Below, piece after piece: positions 1 through 9,529 of a DNA stretch of 64,000 nucleotides. A program made the position numbers and the translations under genes. Each line of letters begins with the position of its first letter. Within the stretch, counting starts at the first letter, position 1. The DNA lies in the NCBI RefSeq assembly GCF_900129635.1, contig NZ_FSRB01000002.1, positions 524,727-588,726 on the forward strand. Reading direction: 5' to 3'. A model generated the notes under the pieces. The model saw only the letters and a program-made list of their open reading frames with translations. It ran no database searches and was not told where the DNA came from. The stretch comes from Singulisphaera sp. GP187. GTDB taxonomy: Bacteria > Planctomycetota > Planctomycetia > Isosphaerales > Isosphaeraceae.

Positions 1-58
1 TTGGTGATAAAATCGTGAAACGTTTCCACGTTCCAAATCTCGGATCGCGAATCCGGCC

Positions 59-1117
59 ATGACCGACCCCACTCCCGAGAAGCCAGGGCGACGCCCACGA
101 TATCGCGGCAAGAACCCGCGAAAGTTTTCAGAAAAGTACAAGGAGCACCGGCCCGAGCAGTATGCCGACGATGTGGCGAAGGTGATCGCCGGCGGCAAGA
201 CGCCGGCCGGCACGCACAGGCCGATCATGGTCTCCGAAATCCTCGAGGTTCTTGCACCTCGGCCCGGGGACGTGGCGGTGGATTGCACCTTGGGCTACGG
301 CGGTCACGCTCGCGAATTGCTCGCGGCCGTGCAACCGGGGGGACGGCTGCTCGGGGTGGACGCCGACCCGATCGAGCTGCCCAAGACCGAGGCTCGGCTT
401 CGCGCACTCGGCTTTCCCGCGGAAGCGGTCGTCGTCAGGCGGATGAGCTTCGCGGGCTTGACGAAGTTCGTCGCCGCGGAAGCGCCCGAAGGCGCGGACG
501 TGGTGCTCGCCGATCTCGGCCTCTCCTCCATGCAGATCGATGACCCCGCGCGGGGTTTCACCTTCAAGGAGAACGGCCCGCTCGACATGCGGATGAACCC
601 CGCCCGGGGCTTGCCCGCCTCGGCCCTGCTGTCGACGCTGGCCGAACCCGAGCTGGCCCGGATCCTCGTCGACAATGCCGACGAACCCCTCGCCGCCGAG
701 ATCGCCGCCGCGATCGTTCGCGCCCAGGCACGCGCGCCGCTGGCCTCGACCCGGGCGCTGGCCACGATCGTGCAGACCGTTTTCGAACGCTGGTCCGGCC
801 GTTGCCTGGGGACCGCCGACGACGCGGTCCGCCGCGTCTTTCAAGCGATCCGGATCGCCGTCAACGATGAGTTCGGCGCCTTGGAGGCCCTCCTCCGCAT
901 GGCCCCGTTCTGTCTGAAACCAGGGGGGCGAATCGCCTTCCTGACGTTCCACTCCGGCGAAGATCGCCGGGTCAAAGCCGCCTTCAAGGACGGTCTTCAC
1001 GACGGGACCTACGCGTCGATCGCGCCCGAAGTGATCCGCGCCTCGGCCGAGGAACGGTTTGCGAACCCGCGTTCTTCCTCGGCGAAGCTCCGGTTCGCCG
1101 TCCGCAGCGCCTCATAA
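59..1117 (+). CDS. rsmH: 16S rRNA (cytosine1402-N4)-methyltransferase RsmH
   Basis: Transfers a methyl group from SAM to N4 of cytosine 1402 in 16S rRNA, in the cytoplasm. The family signature is present: HRPIMVSEIL near residue 53, the SAM loop DCTLGYGGHA at about 75-84, DADP at 101-104, ADLGLSSMQIDDPARGF near 153, PLDMRMNP, and a C-terminal FLTFHSGEDRRVK, the counterpart of the usual SFHSLEDR block. At 352 residues it is some 40 longer than the E. coli protein, mostly through a basic N-terminal extension of about 50 residues. In most bacteria rsmH sits in the dcw cell-wall cluster beside mraZ and ftsL. Here the next gene is an unrelated siroheme reductase, as expected for planctomycetes, which lack most dcw genes. 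The upstream edge of the window prevents a full view of the promoter. Confidence 0.93.
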   Translation: MTDPTPEKPGRRPRYRGKNPRKFSEKYKEHRPEQYADDVAKVIAGGKTPAGTHRPIMVSEILEVLAPRPGDVAVDCTLGYGGHARELLAAVQPGGRLLGVDADPIELPKTEARLRALGFPAEAVVVRRMSFAGLTKFVAAEAPEGADVVLADLGLSSMQIDDPARGFTFKENGPLDMRMNPARGLPASALLSTLAEPELARILVDNADEPLAAEIAAAIVRAQARAPLASTRALATIVQTVFERWSGRCLGTADDAVRRVFQAIRIAVNDEFGALEALLRMAPFCLKPGGRIAFLTFHSGEDRRVKAAFKDGLHDGTYASIAPEVIRASAEERFANPRSSSAKLRFAVRSAS

Positions 1118-1597
1118 ACCACTGTTTTTTTGTCCGTTTGCTATGACGAAGGCCAGGACCGATATCGGATGAGGGCCGTAAATCATCCGCCGCCACTCGG
1201 TTCGGGCGGCGGATCGCGCTCGCCCTGCAAGACTTGCAAGTTCGTGCGTCTCAGCGCCTCCCTCAGATTCTCGCATTCCCGCTTCTCGACCTCCGCGTCG
1301 GTTTCTCGTGAGCAATTCACGAAATTTCGTTAGCCGGTTACGGATTCTCGTGGATTTCGTTGTTTGCGTGAAATGTCGGTTCTCCCATGTTGTCGACGCA
1401 AATCCTTGGAGAATTAAAGGGTTGTGAAAACGATTCGGCTTCGGCACGACGCCTGCTTATCTCGGAAAGGTGAGTGTACGAACCGAAGCGCAAAGCGGGT
1501 CCTCATCCATCGACGCCGCTATCGGCCCCGTTGGTTCGGGCCAACGCTTCAGACGCTCGTGAGACCAGTTGGGACAGCTTGGGGGAGGCCTTGCGTG
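1118..1597. other. Intergenic region with one strong hairpin
   Basis: No gene seen in these 480 bases. A perfect 10-bp stem (1185-1194 with 1205-1214, ATCCGCCGCC/GGCGGCGGAT, 10-base loop) lies about 70 bases after rsmH and may stop its transcription, although no T run follows. The rest, up to the Shine-Dalgarno of the next gene at 1581-1588, is expected to hold that gene's promoter. I could not fix -35/-10 boxes. Confidence 0.5.
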
Positions 1598-3394
1598 ATG
1601 GACCAGGGTATGAGCGACGGTCGGGGCGATGGGGCAGCCAAGAAGAAGCCGCCCAGCAAGGCCGAGGCGGTCAAGGTCGCCAGCCAGTACCTCAGGACGT
1701 TCGTGGCCGACGAGATCGGCAACGGCCGGGCCAACTTCTCCGAGGATGCGGCGGCCGTCCTGAAGTTCCACGGCTCCTACCAGCAGGATGATCGCGACGT
1801 CCGCAGTGTCATGAAGCGAGAAGGGAGAGAGAAGGAGTATCAGTTGATGGTCCGGGTCCGCATGCCCGGCGGTAAGCTCGCCACCGCTGCGCAGTATTTG
1901 ACGGTGGCGAACGTGGCCGAGACCGCCGGCAACGGCACGTTGCGCATTACCACCCGCCAGGAGTTCCAGATCCATGGGGTGGTGAAGGCCGACCTCCCCG
2001 CGACGATCCGCGCGATCAACGAGTCGCTGCTCTCGACCCTGGCCGCCTGCGGCGACGTCGAGCGGAACGTGCTTTGCTGTCCCGCGCCACTCTGCGACGG
2101 CATCCGCACCGCGATGCAAGCCGACGCCGATCGCTGGGCTTCGCACGTGGCCCCGCGGTCGTCGAGCTACTGGGACATCTGGCTCGACGGCGAGAGGATC
2201 GCCAATCCGCTTCTACCCCAGGCGGGGCCGGTCCGGGTGCCGACCGCGGGCGACGACCCGGTCGAACCGATCTACGGCAAGGCGTACCTGCCACGGAAAT
2301 TCAAGACGGCGTTTGCCCTGCCGGAGGACAATTGCACCGATATCCATGCGAACGACCTGGGCTTCCTGGCCGTGGTCGAGGCGGGCAAGCTCGTCGGCTA
2401 CAACGTGCTGGTCGGTGGTGGTCTGGGCACGACCCCCAGCGCCCAGAAGACGTTCCCATTCCTGGCTGTGCCCCTCGGTTCCATCGATCGGGCCGATGTC
2501 CTCGACATTGCCGAGGCCGTCATCAAGGTCTTCCGCGACTTCGGCAACCGCTCCGATCGCAAGCGGGCCCGGCTCAAATACCTCATCCACGACTGGGGCG
2601 TCCCCGCGTTCCGGGCCAAGGTCGAGGAATACCTTGGCCGCCCGCTCGCGGACCCGAAGCCGGTCTGCGTCACCGACGTCGACGACCACCTCGGTTGGCA
2701 CGAGCAGGGCGACGGCAAGCTGTTCCTCGGCATCCCGGTCGAGAACGGTCGGATCAAGGATTCCGATGGCCACCGCCTGTTCAGCGGGCTGAAGACGTTC
2801 TTCGAAACCTACGGCACCCCCGCCCGGCTGACCTGCCAGCAGAAGATCCTCCTGGTCGACCTCGACCCGGCCTGGAAACCGAAGATTGAGGCGTGGCTCC
2901 TGGACTACGGGATTGCCGCGGTCGAGCAGGTGAGCACCGTCCGCCGCTGGTCGATGGCCTGCCCGGCGTTCCCCACCTGCGGCCTGGCCGTCACCGAGGC
3001 CGAGCGCGCCCTGCCGACGATCATGGACGAGCTCGAGGTCGAGCTCGACAGGCTCGGGCTGGGCGCCGAACGGTTCACCGTGCGGATGACCGGCTGTCCC
3101 AACGGCTGCGCCCGTCCCTACAACGCCGACGTTGGCCTCGTCGGCCGCTCGGCCAGTCGTAACCCGGACGGCACCCCCGGGCCCGGCACCTATACCATCT
3201 TCCTCGGCGGACGCACCACCGGGGACCGGCTCAACGTTGTGTTCAAGGACTACGTCCCATTCGACCGAGTGGTCGCCGAGCTCGTCCCGGTCTTCGCCCG
3301 GTTCAAGGGCGAGCGCACCGTGGGCGAGACGTTCGGCGACTTCTGCAACCGCGTCGAGATCGAGGAACACGCCGGCAACCTCAGTCCGGCCTGA
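1598..3394 (+). CDS. nirA: Ferredoxin-type nitrite/sulfite reductase (siroheme, 4Fe-4S)
   Basis: Six-electron reduction of nitrite to ammonia or sulfite to sulfide, using siroheme coupled to a 4Fe-4S cluster. The cluster ligands are visible as Cys455-x5-Cys461 (MACPAFPTCGLA) and Cys500-x3-Cys504 (MTGCPNGC), with the two repeated NIR_SIR halves around them (RITTRQEFQIHG in the first half, QQKILLVDL before the second). I place the start at ATG 1598 because GGGGGAGG at 1581-1588 gives a 9-base spacing. The frame is open upstream to 1424, but that stretch is Arg-rich and non-conserved. This gives 598 residues, normal for the family. Nitrite versus sulfite specificity cannot be decided here. No cysteine-biosynthesis or nitrate-assimilation genes flank it, so it appears to be a stand-alone assimilatory gene. 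Confidence 0.88.
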   Translation: MDQGMSDGRGDGAAKKKPPSKAEAVKVASQYLRTFVADEIGNGRANFSEDAAAVLKFHGSYQQDDRDVRSVMKREGREKEYQLMVRVRMPGGKLATAAQYLTVANVAETAGNGTLRITTRQEFQIHGVVKADLPATIRAINESLLSTLAACGDVERNVLCCPAPLCDGIRTAMQADADRWASHVAPRSSSYWDIWLDGERIANPLLPQAGPVRVPTAGDDPVEPIYGKAYLPRKFKTAFALPEDNCTDIHANDLGFLAVVEAGKLVGYNVLVGGGLGTTPSAQKTFPFLAVPLGSIDRADVLDIAEAVIKVFRDFGNRSDRKRARLKYLIHDWGVPAFRAKVEEYLGRPLADPKPVCVTDVDDHLGWHEQGDGKLFLGIPVENGRIKDSDGHRLFSGLKTFFETYGTPARLTCQQKILLVDLDPAWKPKIEAWLLDYGIAAVEQVSTVRRWSMACPAFPTCGLAVTEAERALPTIMDELEVELDRLGLGAERFTVRMTGCPNGCARPYNADVGLVGRSASRNPDGTPGPGTYTIFLGGRTTGDRLNVVFKDYVPFDRVVAELVPVFARFKGERTVGETFGDFCNRVEIEEHAGNLSPA

Positions 3395-3429
3395 GGCGGT
3401 GCGATCACCCCCAAAGAGAACGCCTGGCT

Positions 3430-3465
3430 CGGGTTGGGGCCGGTGCACCCCCTGCCACCAACCCG
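3430..3465. terminator. Probable hairpin after nirA
   Basis: CGGGTTGG (3430-3437) pairs exactly with CCAACCCG (3458-3465). The internal bases allow further pairing. It lies 36 bases after the nirA stop codon. No U tract follows, so it could be a rho-assisted or merely structural element. Confidence 0.4.
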
Positions 3466-3681
3466 GCCCCATTGAGGATGAACGCAGGAACTCCCTGAAG
3501 CCGGAAATGAAGCAGGCTAACGTCCGGTGCGCCGAGTCGTTTGGACGGAAGGCGGAACGGCCCCTCCCGCCGGGTCGAAGGTTCCTGATTCTCACGTGTC
3601 GCTCACCGGTTGCCGACCTGTTAGAATCCTGATTGAGCTTATGATCGAACCGGCGGACGTTCACCTCGCGGAGGCCCGGTG

Positions 3682-4977
3682 ATGACGATTGGAAAATGGC
3701 CGCTCGCCGCTATTGCGGCGGCGGGTCTGCTGGGTCTCGGCCTGGCCGAGCCCGATCAGGACGTGGCCGCACGACTCACCCGGCCGACGAAGATCCTCCT
3801 GGACTTCCGCGACCGCCCGGTCGCGGAAGTCATCAAGGAGCTCGCCCGCCGTAGCGGCAAGCGGGTCGTCGAGAGCCGCTCGATGGTGAAGAGCGTGGCG
3901 GGGGTCAGTCGCATCGGCGTCCAGCCGGACTTGAGCTGGCTCGAGCGCACCGTGACGTTGGAGTCGCCAGCTCCTGTTCCCTTCTGGGAAGGGATCGACC
4001 GGCTGGCCGAAGCCGGGCGGCTTGCCTACCGGGTGGGTGAGTTCGGCGCCATGGGGTCGTCGTCGACCGGCGTGTCGGTTGAGGGGGATGGGACCGCTCC
4101 GAGCCCGGCCTGCTACGCCGGCCCGTTTCGGGTGGGCCTGCTCGGGGTTCACGAGTACAACGAAGTCATCCTGGTCCAGGGGGCCTGGGTTCGGTTTTAC
4201 CCCGCAACCACGGTGGGTCAAGCCACCGCGGCGGATTTGAGCGCGGCGCCCAAGGATGGTGGGCCCTGTTATGTCGAGCTCAACGTCGCTCCCGAACCGG
4301 GCCTGATCTGCAGACGCACCGGGCCTCTGCAAATCCTCGAGGCCGTCGACGAATCGGGGCGGTCGCTCCTGGCCCCCGCGCGGGAAGATGCAAGGCAATC
4401 GTTTGATGCGTTTGCGGGGGTGGGCGGGGGCTTTACCCCGGTCTTGCGGATCCCGATCAAGCCTCGCGCCCCAGAGGGCGGGGGTGGGGGCGGGGGCCGG
4501 AGCCAGTCGATCAAGACGCTCCGCGGGTTGATCCCGGTCGAGATCGCCGTGCTCCAGGCCGAGCCGGCCCTGGTGATCCCCTTGGGGGCCGCCGAGGGGA
4601 AGACATTTCGCGGCGGTGGGGCCGAGTTCACGGTGGGGAGCGATCGAACCGATCCCGACGGGCGGATGAACCTCGCCGTTACGTACCGGCTCGCGACCGA
4701 GTACGAGGCGACCGTGCGTGAATCCCGACTGGCGGCGCTGAGGACTTACCAACTTCAGATTGTCGACGCCCGTGGCGAGCCGGCCTGGCATCAGTCCAGC
4801 TCCAGCGGAGGCGATGGCCGCGGCACGATGAACTTCTCCTTGGAGTACATCCCGAGCCCCCAGGAGCCCGAGCCAGGAGTACGCCCCAAACTCCCACCGG
4901 CCGCGATCCGCTATTATGACCTGGACCGCGCCGCGTTCCAGATCCCGTTCGAGTTCCACGATATCCCCCTACCGTGA
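3682..4977 (+). CDS. Secreted protein with STN/secretin-like N-terminal domain
   Basis: Function unknown. The protein begins with a typical signal peptide (TIGKWPLAAIAAAGLLGLGL, then AEP). After it, about residues 38-105 (ILLDFRDRPVAEVIKELARR, then VTLESPAPVPFWEGIDRLAE) resemble the STN/secretin N0-type fold, in which a short strand-helix unit is followed by a helix carrying EAL/EGI residues. The remaining 300 residues are beta-rich and unassigned, with a Gly run near 270. GTG 3679 directly precedes ATG 3682. GCGGAGG at 3668-3674 fits the ATG better. It is about 430 residues long, the stop overlaps the upstream limit of the next frame, and the next gene is a clear paralogue (shared PFWE, AGPFRV, AEPGL, and IKG/LRG-hxPVxh blocks). 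The pair is probably co-transcribed and exported. Confidence 0.7.
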   Translation: MTIGKWPLAAIAAAGLLGLGLAEPDQDVAARLTRPTKILLDFRDRPVAEVIKELARRSGKRVVESRSMVKSVAGVSRIGVQPDLSWLERTVTLESPAPVPFWEGIDRLAEAGRLAYRVGEFGAMGSSSTGVSVEGDGTAPSPACYAGPFRVGLLGVHEYNEVILVQGAWVRFYPATTVGQATAADLSAAPKDGGPCYVELNVAPEPGLICRRTGPLQILEAVDESGRSLLAPAREDARQSFDAFAGVGGGFTPVLRIPIKPRAPEGGGGGGGRSQSIKTLRGLIPVEIAVLQAEPALVIPLGAAEGKTFRGGGAEFTVGSDRTDPDGRMNLAVTYRLATEYEATVRESRLAALRTYQLQIVDARGEPAWHQSSSSGGDGRGTMNFSLEYIPSPQEPEPGVRPKLPPAAIRYYDLDRAAFQIPFEFHDIPLP

Positions 4978-5000
4978 ATCCATCGCCGGGAGGCGCTGCC

Positions 5001-6305
5001 ATGAGCCTGACACGACTGATCCTGCTCGCCCTCCTCGGCCTGGCCGCTGACCCCGACGCCCTGGTGGGCGAGCTTTCCTCGCCCAAAGAGGCGGTTCGCG
5101 TGGAAGCTGCCGGGGCTCTCGAAGAGCTCGGCCGCCCTGCCCTGCCCTCGCTCTACCGGGTTCGCGGTTCCGACGATCCTGAGCTCCGTCGTCAGGTGAC
5201 CAAGCTGGTCGACCTGATCGAGCGCCAGCGGCTCCTCCAAGCGACCAAGGTTCGGCTTGACTTCGAGGACAAATCACTCGCCGAGGTCGCCGAGGCCCTC
5301 AAGGCGCAGACCGGCGTCTCGGTCATTCTCGGACCGGACGAGGTGCTGCGGACGCGGCGGGTCACCCTGCACGTGCCGGAGCCGGTCCCGTTCTGGGAAG
5401 CCCTCGACCGCGTGGGGGCGACGTGCGGAGTGCGGCACAATCCCGGGCTCCCTCGTTCCCCATCGCCCCGTGAGCCAACCATCCTCCTGGGACTTGCCGA
5501 AGGGCCCCCCGTGCCCGCCAGCGATGCCGGCCCGTTCCGGGTCTATCTCGTCCGGCTGGGTCGCCACCGGGAGGTCACACCGGTCAGGCCGCCCGCCAAG
5601 GCAAAGGCCCGTGAATCCCTCGCCGTTGATTTCCATCTGATCGCCGAGCCCGGTCTCGTCGTGAACCAGATCGGGCCCGTCGTGCTGGACGAGGCCGTCG
5701 ACGACCAGGGCCGCGACCTCCGCCCCGACCCCCCCGTCGGGCCTCATCCCACTCGAATCCAAGGTCCTCGGTTCGGGGAAGCAAACGCGTCGCTTCTCTC
5801 GTTGTCGATGCCGCTCAAGACCGTGGCCGGACCCGGGGGGCGACTCCGACGGATCAAAGGACACGTACCGGTTTCGGTGATCACCCGCACCGGCGATCCG
5901 ATCATCGTGCCGTTGACCGGTGAAGTGGGGAAAATCTCTACCAAAGAGGGGATCGCGCTGAGTCTGACCGACATCGACCGCGTCGGTGAGGCCACGACGT
6001 TCACGCTGATGATCCGCGGCGAACCGGGCCGCCAACCTTTTTTGACACCGCTCCAAGTGATTCCCCTTGGGGATTTTCAGCCCTTTTATCGCCGCGAAAA
6101 CCATGTCCAGGTCCAGGACGACCAAGGGCGGCCGCTCTGGTGGAGCGAGCGTGGGCTCATTCATAAGGCGAAAGACTTGGAAACGGTCACCCAGTTCACG
6201 GTCCCTCATCGAGAGGGCCGAACCCCGACGCGCGTTCTCTACCACGGTGTGGTCGGGGCTGCGACTGAGGTGGCGTTCGAGTTTACCGACATGCATTTGC
6301 CTTGA
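5001..6305 (+). CDS. Secreted protein, paralogue of the preceding gene
   Basis: Function unknown. It has a short hydrophobic leader (SLTRLILLALLGLAA), then a single HEAT-like unit (about residues 25-75: ELSSPKEAVRVEAAGALEEL and DDPELRRQVTKLVDLI), then the same STN-like module as its neighbour (KVRLDFEDKSLAEVAEALKA, VTLHVPEPVPFWEALDRV) and the same beta-rich C-terminal part. The frame is open from GTG 4974, which overlaps the upstream stop codon. ATG 5001 has GGGAGG at 4988-4993 and starts directly with the leader, so I prefer it. The duplication and tight spacing suggest two related exported parts of one envelope structure. No secretin pore gene is visible nearby. Confidence 0.7.
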   Translation: MSLTRLILLALLGLAADPDALVGELSSPKEAVRVEAAGALEELGRPALPSLYRVRGSDDPELRRQVTKLVDLIERQRLLQATKVRLDFEDKSLAEVAEALKAQTGVSVILGPDEVLRTRRVTLHVPEPVPFWEALDRVGATCGVRHNPGLPRSPSPREPTILLGLAEGPPVPASDAGPFRVYLVRLGRHREVTPVRPPAKAKARESLAVDFHLIAEPGLVVNQIGPVVLDEAVDDQGRDLRPDPPVGPHPTRIQGPRFGEANASLLSLSMPLKTVAGPGGRLRRIKGHVPVSVITRTGDPIIVPLTGEVGKISTKEGIALSLTDIDRVGEATTFTLMIRGEPGRQPFLTPLQVIPLGDFQPFYRRENHVQVQDDQGRPLWWSERGLIHKAKDLETVTQFTVPHREGRTPTRVLYHGVVGAATEVAFEFTDMHLP

Positions 6306-6429
6306 TCTTCATTTGTGGAATGATTTGGACTCTCGACATTAAAGCGAGGGAGGGCGAGTCGAGAGCCCGAGGATTCGCCCACTCGTTGACGTGCCCCAAC
6401 GCGAGTTTTCGGGGTCGGGAGACGGCGTG

Positions 6430-7068
6430 ATGCCGAGGCAAAACCGGGTGACGCCGTTCGGCGAGATCATCGCCACCCCGGAGCGGGGGACGTACCTGGG
6501 CAACCGAGGTCTGCTTCACGATGCGGCGGGCCGCGTTCGCCGGCCCTGGCAGGTGAAGCGCTGGATTCTCTGCCGGCTGGAGTTTCGCGAGCGGCGACGG
6601 GTCATCATGGCCCCGGGCCGTTACACCGAGCTTTTCTTCCTCGACGAGGCGACCGGGCTGGCGGCCGGGCATCGTCCTTGCTTCGAGTGCCGGCGGAACT
6701 GGTTCGCAGCCTTCCGTGAAGCCTGGGCCACCGCGAACCCCGGCGCAGGCCCCCCCACGGCCGCGTCGATTGACGAGCGGCTCCATGCCGAGAGAGTCGG
6801 CCCCGGCCGCTTGAAACCGACCTATCGGGCGGCCCTTGATGACCTGCCGGACGGCGTCTTGGTGACCCGGGACGAGGGGAGCGACATTGCTTACCTGCTC
6901 TGGGAGAGGCACCTCCTCGCCTGGTCGCCTGGCGGTTACACGCGCCGGCGCTCACGACGGGATGGCGAGGAGGTGACCGTACTCACGCCGCGATCGACCG
7001 TGGGGGCGATCCGGGCGGGTTACGTACCCGAGATCCATCCCTCGACGCAGGGGTTGTGGGCGACCTGA
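6430..7068 (+). CDS. Conserved hypothetical protein with CxxC motif
   Basis: I recognise this as a conserved hypothetical family also found in alphaproteobacteria, but no function is known to me. The conserved core is MPRQNRVTPFGEIIATPERG at the N-terminus, then WILCRLEF, MAPGRYTELFFLDEATGLAA, GHRPCFECRR (CxxC near residue 85, possibly metal binding) and a C-terminal LTPRSTVGAIRAGY. Starting at ATG 6430 (GGGAGA at 6417-6422) gives 212 residues and begins exactly at the conserved block. The longer frame from 6391 adds only a non-conserved stretch. It stands alone between the STN-like pair and a degraded intergenic region. Confidence 0.75.
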   Translation: MPRQNRVTPFGEIIATPERGTYLGNRGLLHDAAGRVRRPWQVKRWILCRLEFRERRRVIMAPGRYTELFFLDEATGLAAGHRPCFECRRNWFAAFREAWATANPGAGPPTAASIDERLHAERVGPGRLKPTYRAALDDLPDGVLVTRDEGSDIAYLLWERHLLAWSPGGYTRRRSRRDGEEVTVLTPRSTVGAIRAGYVPEIHPSTQGLWAT

Positions 7069-7593
7069 TCCGATTTGGTCGGCGGTCGAGCTGAGAATCT
7101 TCACGGCTTCGATCCCCTGCGCCTGCCCAGTACTTTCGTGAAGCTGGGTGATTCGGAAGTGCGCGATGACCCGGTGACCCATGATTCGGCGGAATGCTTT
7201 CGACGTCGCGTCGAATGCCGTTGCCATTCCTCAATAGGGAGCGTCCTCGACCCGCTCTGCCAGTTCTTCACCCGCCGCATCCGATCCTGAACCGCCCAAT
7301 GGTCGTTTTCGAGGATCTTCATCGTCCGCAACCTGGAACGACAGGGTCTCACCCCGGCTGATCCCGTGGCTTTTTTGTAGAAAGTCGTATGAAACCGACG
7401 GGCTGTTCCCTTCTCTAACGAGCGTGGCGGGCTGTCAAGACCCTGGCAGCCTGAAACCGGTGGAATGGGATATGTCGCGTCGAGGTGCTTTCGTCAAGTC
7501 CTGAACGAACTTGGGCGCGTCGGCCGGGCCCCGATCTATAATCAAATTAGAGAATATATTAATTTATAGATTTTTGGCCTTAAAGATAGGCGG
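7069..7593. other. Gene-free region with AT-rich inverted repeat
   Basis: No intact gene. On the minus strand about 7250-7320 encodes a short stretch (LENDHWAVQDRMRRVKNW) that faintly resembles the LENDHRAVKRR block of IS6/IS240 transposases. It could be a very old fragment. Bases 7530-7580 are strikingly AT-rich for this genome and contain ATCTATAA (7534-7541) facing TTATAGAT (7564-7571), an 8-bp inverted repeat with a 22-base gap just downstream of the minus-strand gene that ends at 7594. It may act as that gene's terminator. Confidence 0.4.
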
Positions 7594-8463
7594 TTACGTC
7601 GATCCCTTTCTCCTTTCGAGATCCTTGACAGTCTCCCGGTACACCTCCTCGAACTCCTGGTCGAGCTCGTCCGACCACGGGCCGGGAAATACGCGCTCCC
7701 CGGTCGCGGTTTCGAATGCTTCGGGACGGCTGCGCCAGGTCTCTGCCAGCGTCGAATCCTCCGAGGCGATCTTGTAGGCTCTGACCAATTCGAGAAGGCG
7801 ATACTCGACCGAGGCCGACTTGCATGCGATGGCCAGTCCCTCGCGGATCGCTCCGAATACAAGCTCCCGGAGGCCATTGGTATGTCCTTCCACTCCGGTT
7901 CCCGGATGCTCGTGGTCCTCTCTGCAATCCTCGACGCTGTACGATGAGTATCCCCGACATGCGATCGGCCTGACTTCGTAGACCGTGCACTTGCCCGCCT
8001 CAAGGAAGGGACAATCCAACCGGACGCGATCCCTCTGGCTCATGTCCATACCCTCGGTCGCCGCGATATTGGCCTCGACGCGACGATCGAGCGCCGCTTG
8101 CCGCGCTTCGTCGAACCGCTCGCGAACAAATGTGGCGATGGCCAAGACCTCGGGGGCCGAAGCCGCGACCGGGACCATGCAGCAATAGGTACAGCCGCTC
8201 CGGCACGCGACTCGGTGCCCGTCATGACAGGCCGCGTGAACCTGCCTGATCGACCGGTCGGTGAGCGCGTTGGTACTTCGCGCCAATTCGATGGTACTGA
8301 GAGCCGACGGCGGTCCTGACAGGATCTTCAGCGATTCCTCAGCCGCCGCAAGCCGAGCTCGAATGACGACCGGCTCCTCGTTGAACCTCCCCGGTGGCGC
8401 GGAAGGTCGAACCCGCTTCGCCTTTCTTCTGGGAGGTCTGGGGCGTTCGGGCTTGCGGGGCAT
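7594..8463 (-). CDS. YkgJ-family cysteine-cluster protein
   Basis: Belongs to the YkgJ / zinc- or iron-chelating CxxCxxCC family, whose biochemical role is unresolved. The metal-binding pattern is Cys79, Cys87, Cys91, Cys94-Cys95 (CRSGCTYCC), followed by Cys150, Cys158 and Cys168 (DCPFLEAGKCTVYEVRPIAC), the usual order in this family. The first 35 residues are basic and Pro-rich. The C-terminal third is helical and has no recognisable domain. The length of 289 residues is somewhat above the family average because of the two extensions. It is transcribed away from the esterase gene at 8699, leaving a divergent promoter region of about 235 bases. Confidence 0.82.
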   Translation of the reverse strand: MPRKPERPRPPRRKAKRVRPSAPPGRFNEEPVVIRARLAAAEESLKILSGPPSALSTIELARSTNALTDRSIRQVHAACHDGHRVACRSGCTYCCMVPVAASAPEVLAIATFVRERFDEARQAALDRRVEANIAATEGMDMSQRDRVRLDCPFLEAGKCTVYEVRPIACRGYSSYSVEDCREDHEHPGTGVEGHTNGLRELVFGAIREGLAIACKSASVEYRLLELVRAYKIASEDSTLAETWRSRPEAFETATGERVFPGPWSDELDQEFEEVYRETVKDLERRKGST

Positions 8464-8698
8464 TGGGAGGTTTTCTCACGCTGGTGGCGATGTTCGTCGC
8501 GGGGAAACCCCATTCTACCCGAATCGATGTCGCCAATGACCTCGGGGCCACGTCTGGAACACCAGATCGACCCGGAACGGCACCGTCACTCTCCCCGTCG
8601 TCCAGCCGGAGGCGCAGAAGAGTTGCCTGAGGGCGCCCCATCTTCCCTCTGATATCATCCGAAGCTGCCCACTCTCCCGGTCGAACACGGAGCCGACG

Positions 8699-9529
8699 AT
8701 GAACCGAGCCCTCTTCCTGATCGCCCTTACGTGGGCCACGGCGGTAAACGCCCAGACGCCCAGCACTTCCGAGATTCCACTCTACCCAGGGGCGGCTCCC
8801 GGATCGGAGAAATGGGACTGGCAGGAGAAGTCCGTCACCACGGGCAACGGCCTGCCGATCGTGACCGACGTCGTGCGGCCGGTGTTGATTCACTACCCGG
8901 CCGACAAGGGTAAAGCCGTGGGCTCTGCCATGATCGTCGCGCCTGGTGGCGGGTTCAGGGCCTTGATGATGAGCTACGAGGGGGCGGACATCGCCAAGCG
9001 TCTCAACGCGATGGGCGTCGATGCCTATGTCCTGAAGTACCGGCTCATCCACACGGCTCCCGGAGCCCCGTCCAGGGAGGACGTCGTCAAAATGGCGGGC
9101 GAGGACGGTCGGCGAGCCGTGCAGGTCGTGCGGGAGAAGGCGGGCGAATTCGGCTACCGACCGGATCAGGTCGGTATGATCGGTTTCTCGGCGGGAGGCA
9201 TGGTCACGTCGGAGGCTCTCTTCGGGCCGAAGGAAACACGGCCGGATTTCGTTGCGCTCATCTATGGGATTCGCGAGCTCAAGGAGATCCCGGACCCCGC
9301 ACCGCCGCTCTTCCTGGCAGTGGCCGCCGATGACGCCGGGTTCGTCGGTCAGACGGTCGAGCTGTTCAACGCCTACCGCAAGGCGAAAGGATCGGCCGAG
9401 CTGCATGTCTTCCAGGCGGGCGCGCACGGCTTCGTGAACAAAGGGGGCGGCGCCGACCATTTCATGGACCGGCTCGAGGAATGGCTCCTGGTCAACAAGC
9501 TGCTGACGAAGCCCAGGGATGGGAAGTAG
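8699..9529 (+). CDS. Secreted alpha/beta hydrolase (acetylesterase-like)
   Basis: Serine esterase, probably acting on acetylated sugars or xylan in the periplasm. The signal peptide covers about residues 1-19 (RALFLIALTWATAVNA). The mature enzyme shows the oxyanion-hole block APGGGF (81-86), the nucleophile elbow GFSAGG with Ser164, an acid in the AVAADDAGF segment and the catalytic His in GAHGF near the C-terminus. The order IPLYPGAAPG at the start followed by these motifs is typical of bacterial proteins annotated as BD-FAE or endo-1,4-beta-xylanase-like acetyl esterases. It is 276 residues long, normal for the family. It is monocistronic as far as I can see. The substrate is inferred. Confidence 0.85.
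   Translation: MNRALFLIALTWATAVNAQTPSTSEIPLYPGAAPGSEKWDWQEKSVTTGNGLPIVTDVVRPVLIHYPADKGKAVGSAMIVAPGGGFRALMMSYEGADIAKRLNAMGVDAYVLKYRLIHTAPGAPSREDVVKMAGEDGRRAVQVVREKAGEFGYRPDQVGMIGFSAGGMVTSEALFGPKETRPDFVALIYGIRELKEIPDPAPPLFLAVAADDAGFVGQTVELFNAYRKAKGSAELHVFQAGAHGFVNKGGGADHFMDRLEEWLLVNKLLTKPRDGK

Noticed and set aside
7101..7352. Minus-strand frame with LENDHWAVQDRMRRVKNW as an IS6/IS240 transposase fragment
   Set aside because: Resemblance is limited to about 18 residues and no terminal repeats or further transposase segments could be aligned; kept only as a remark.
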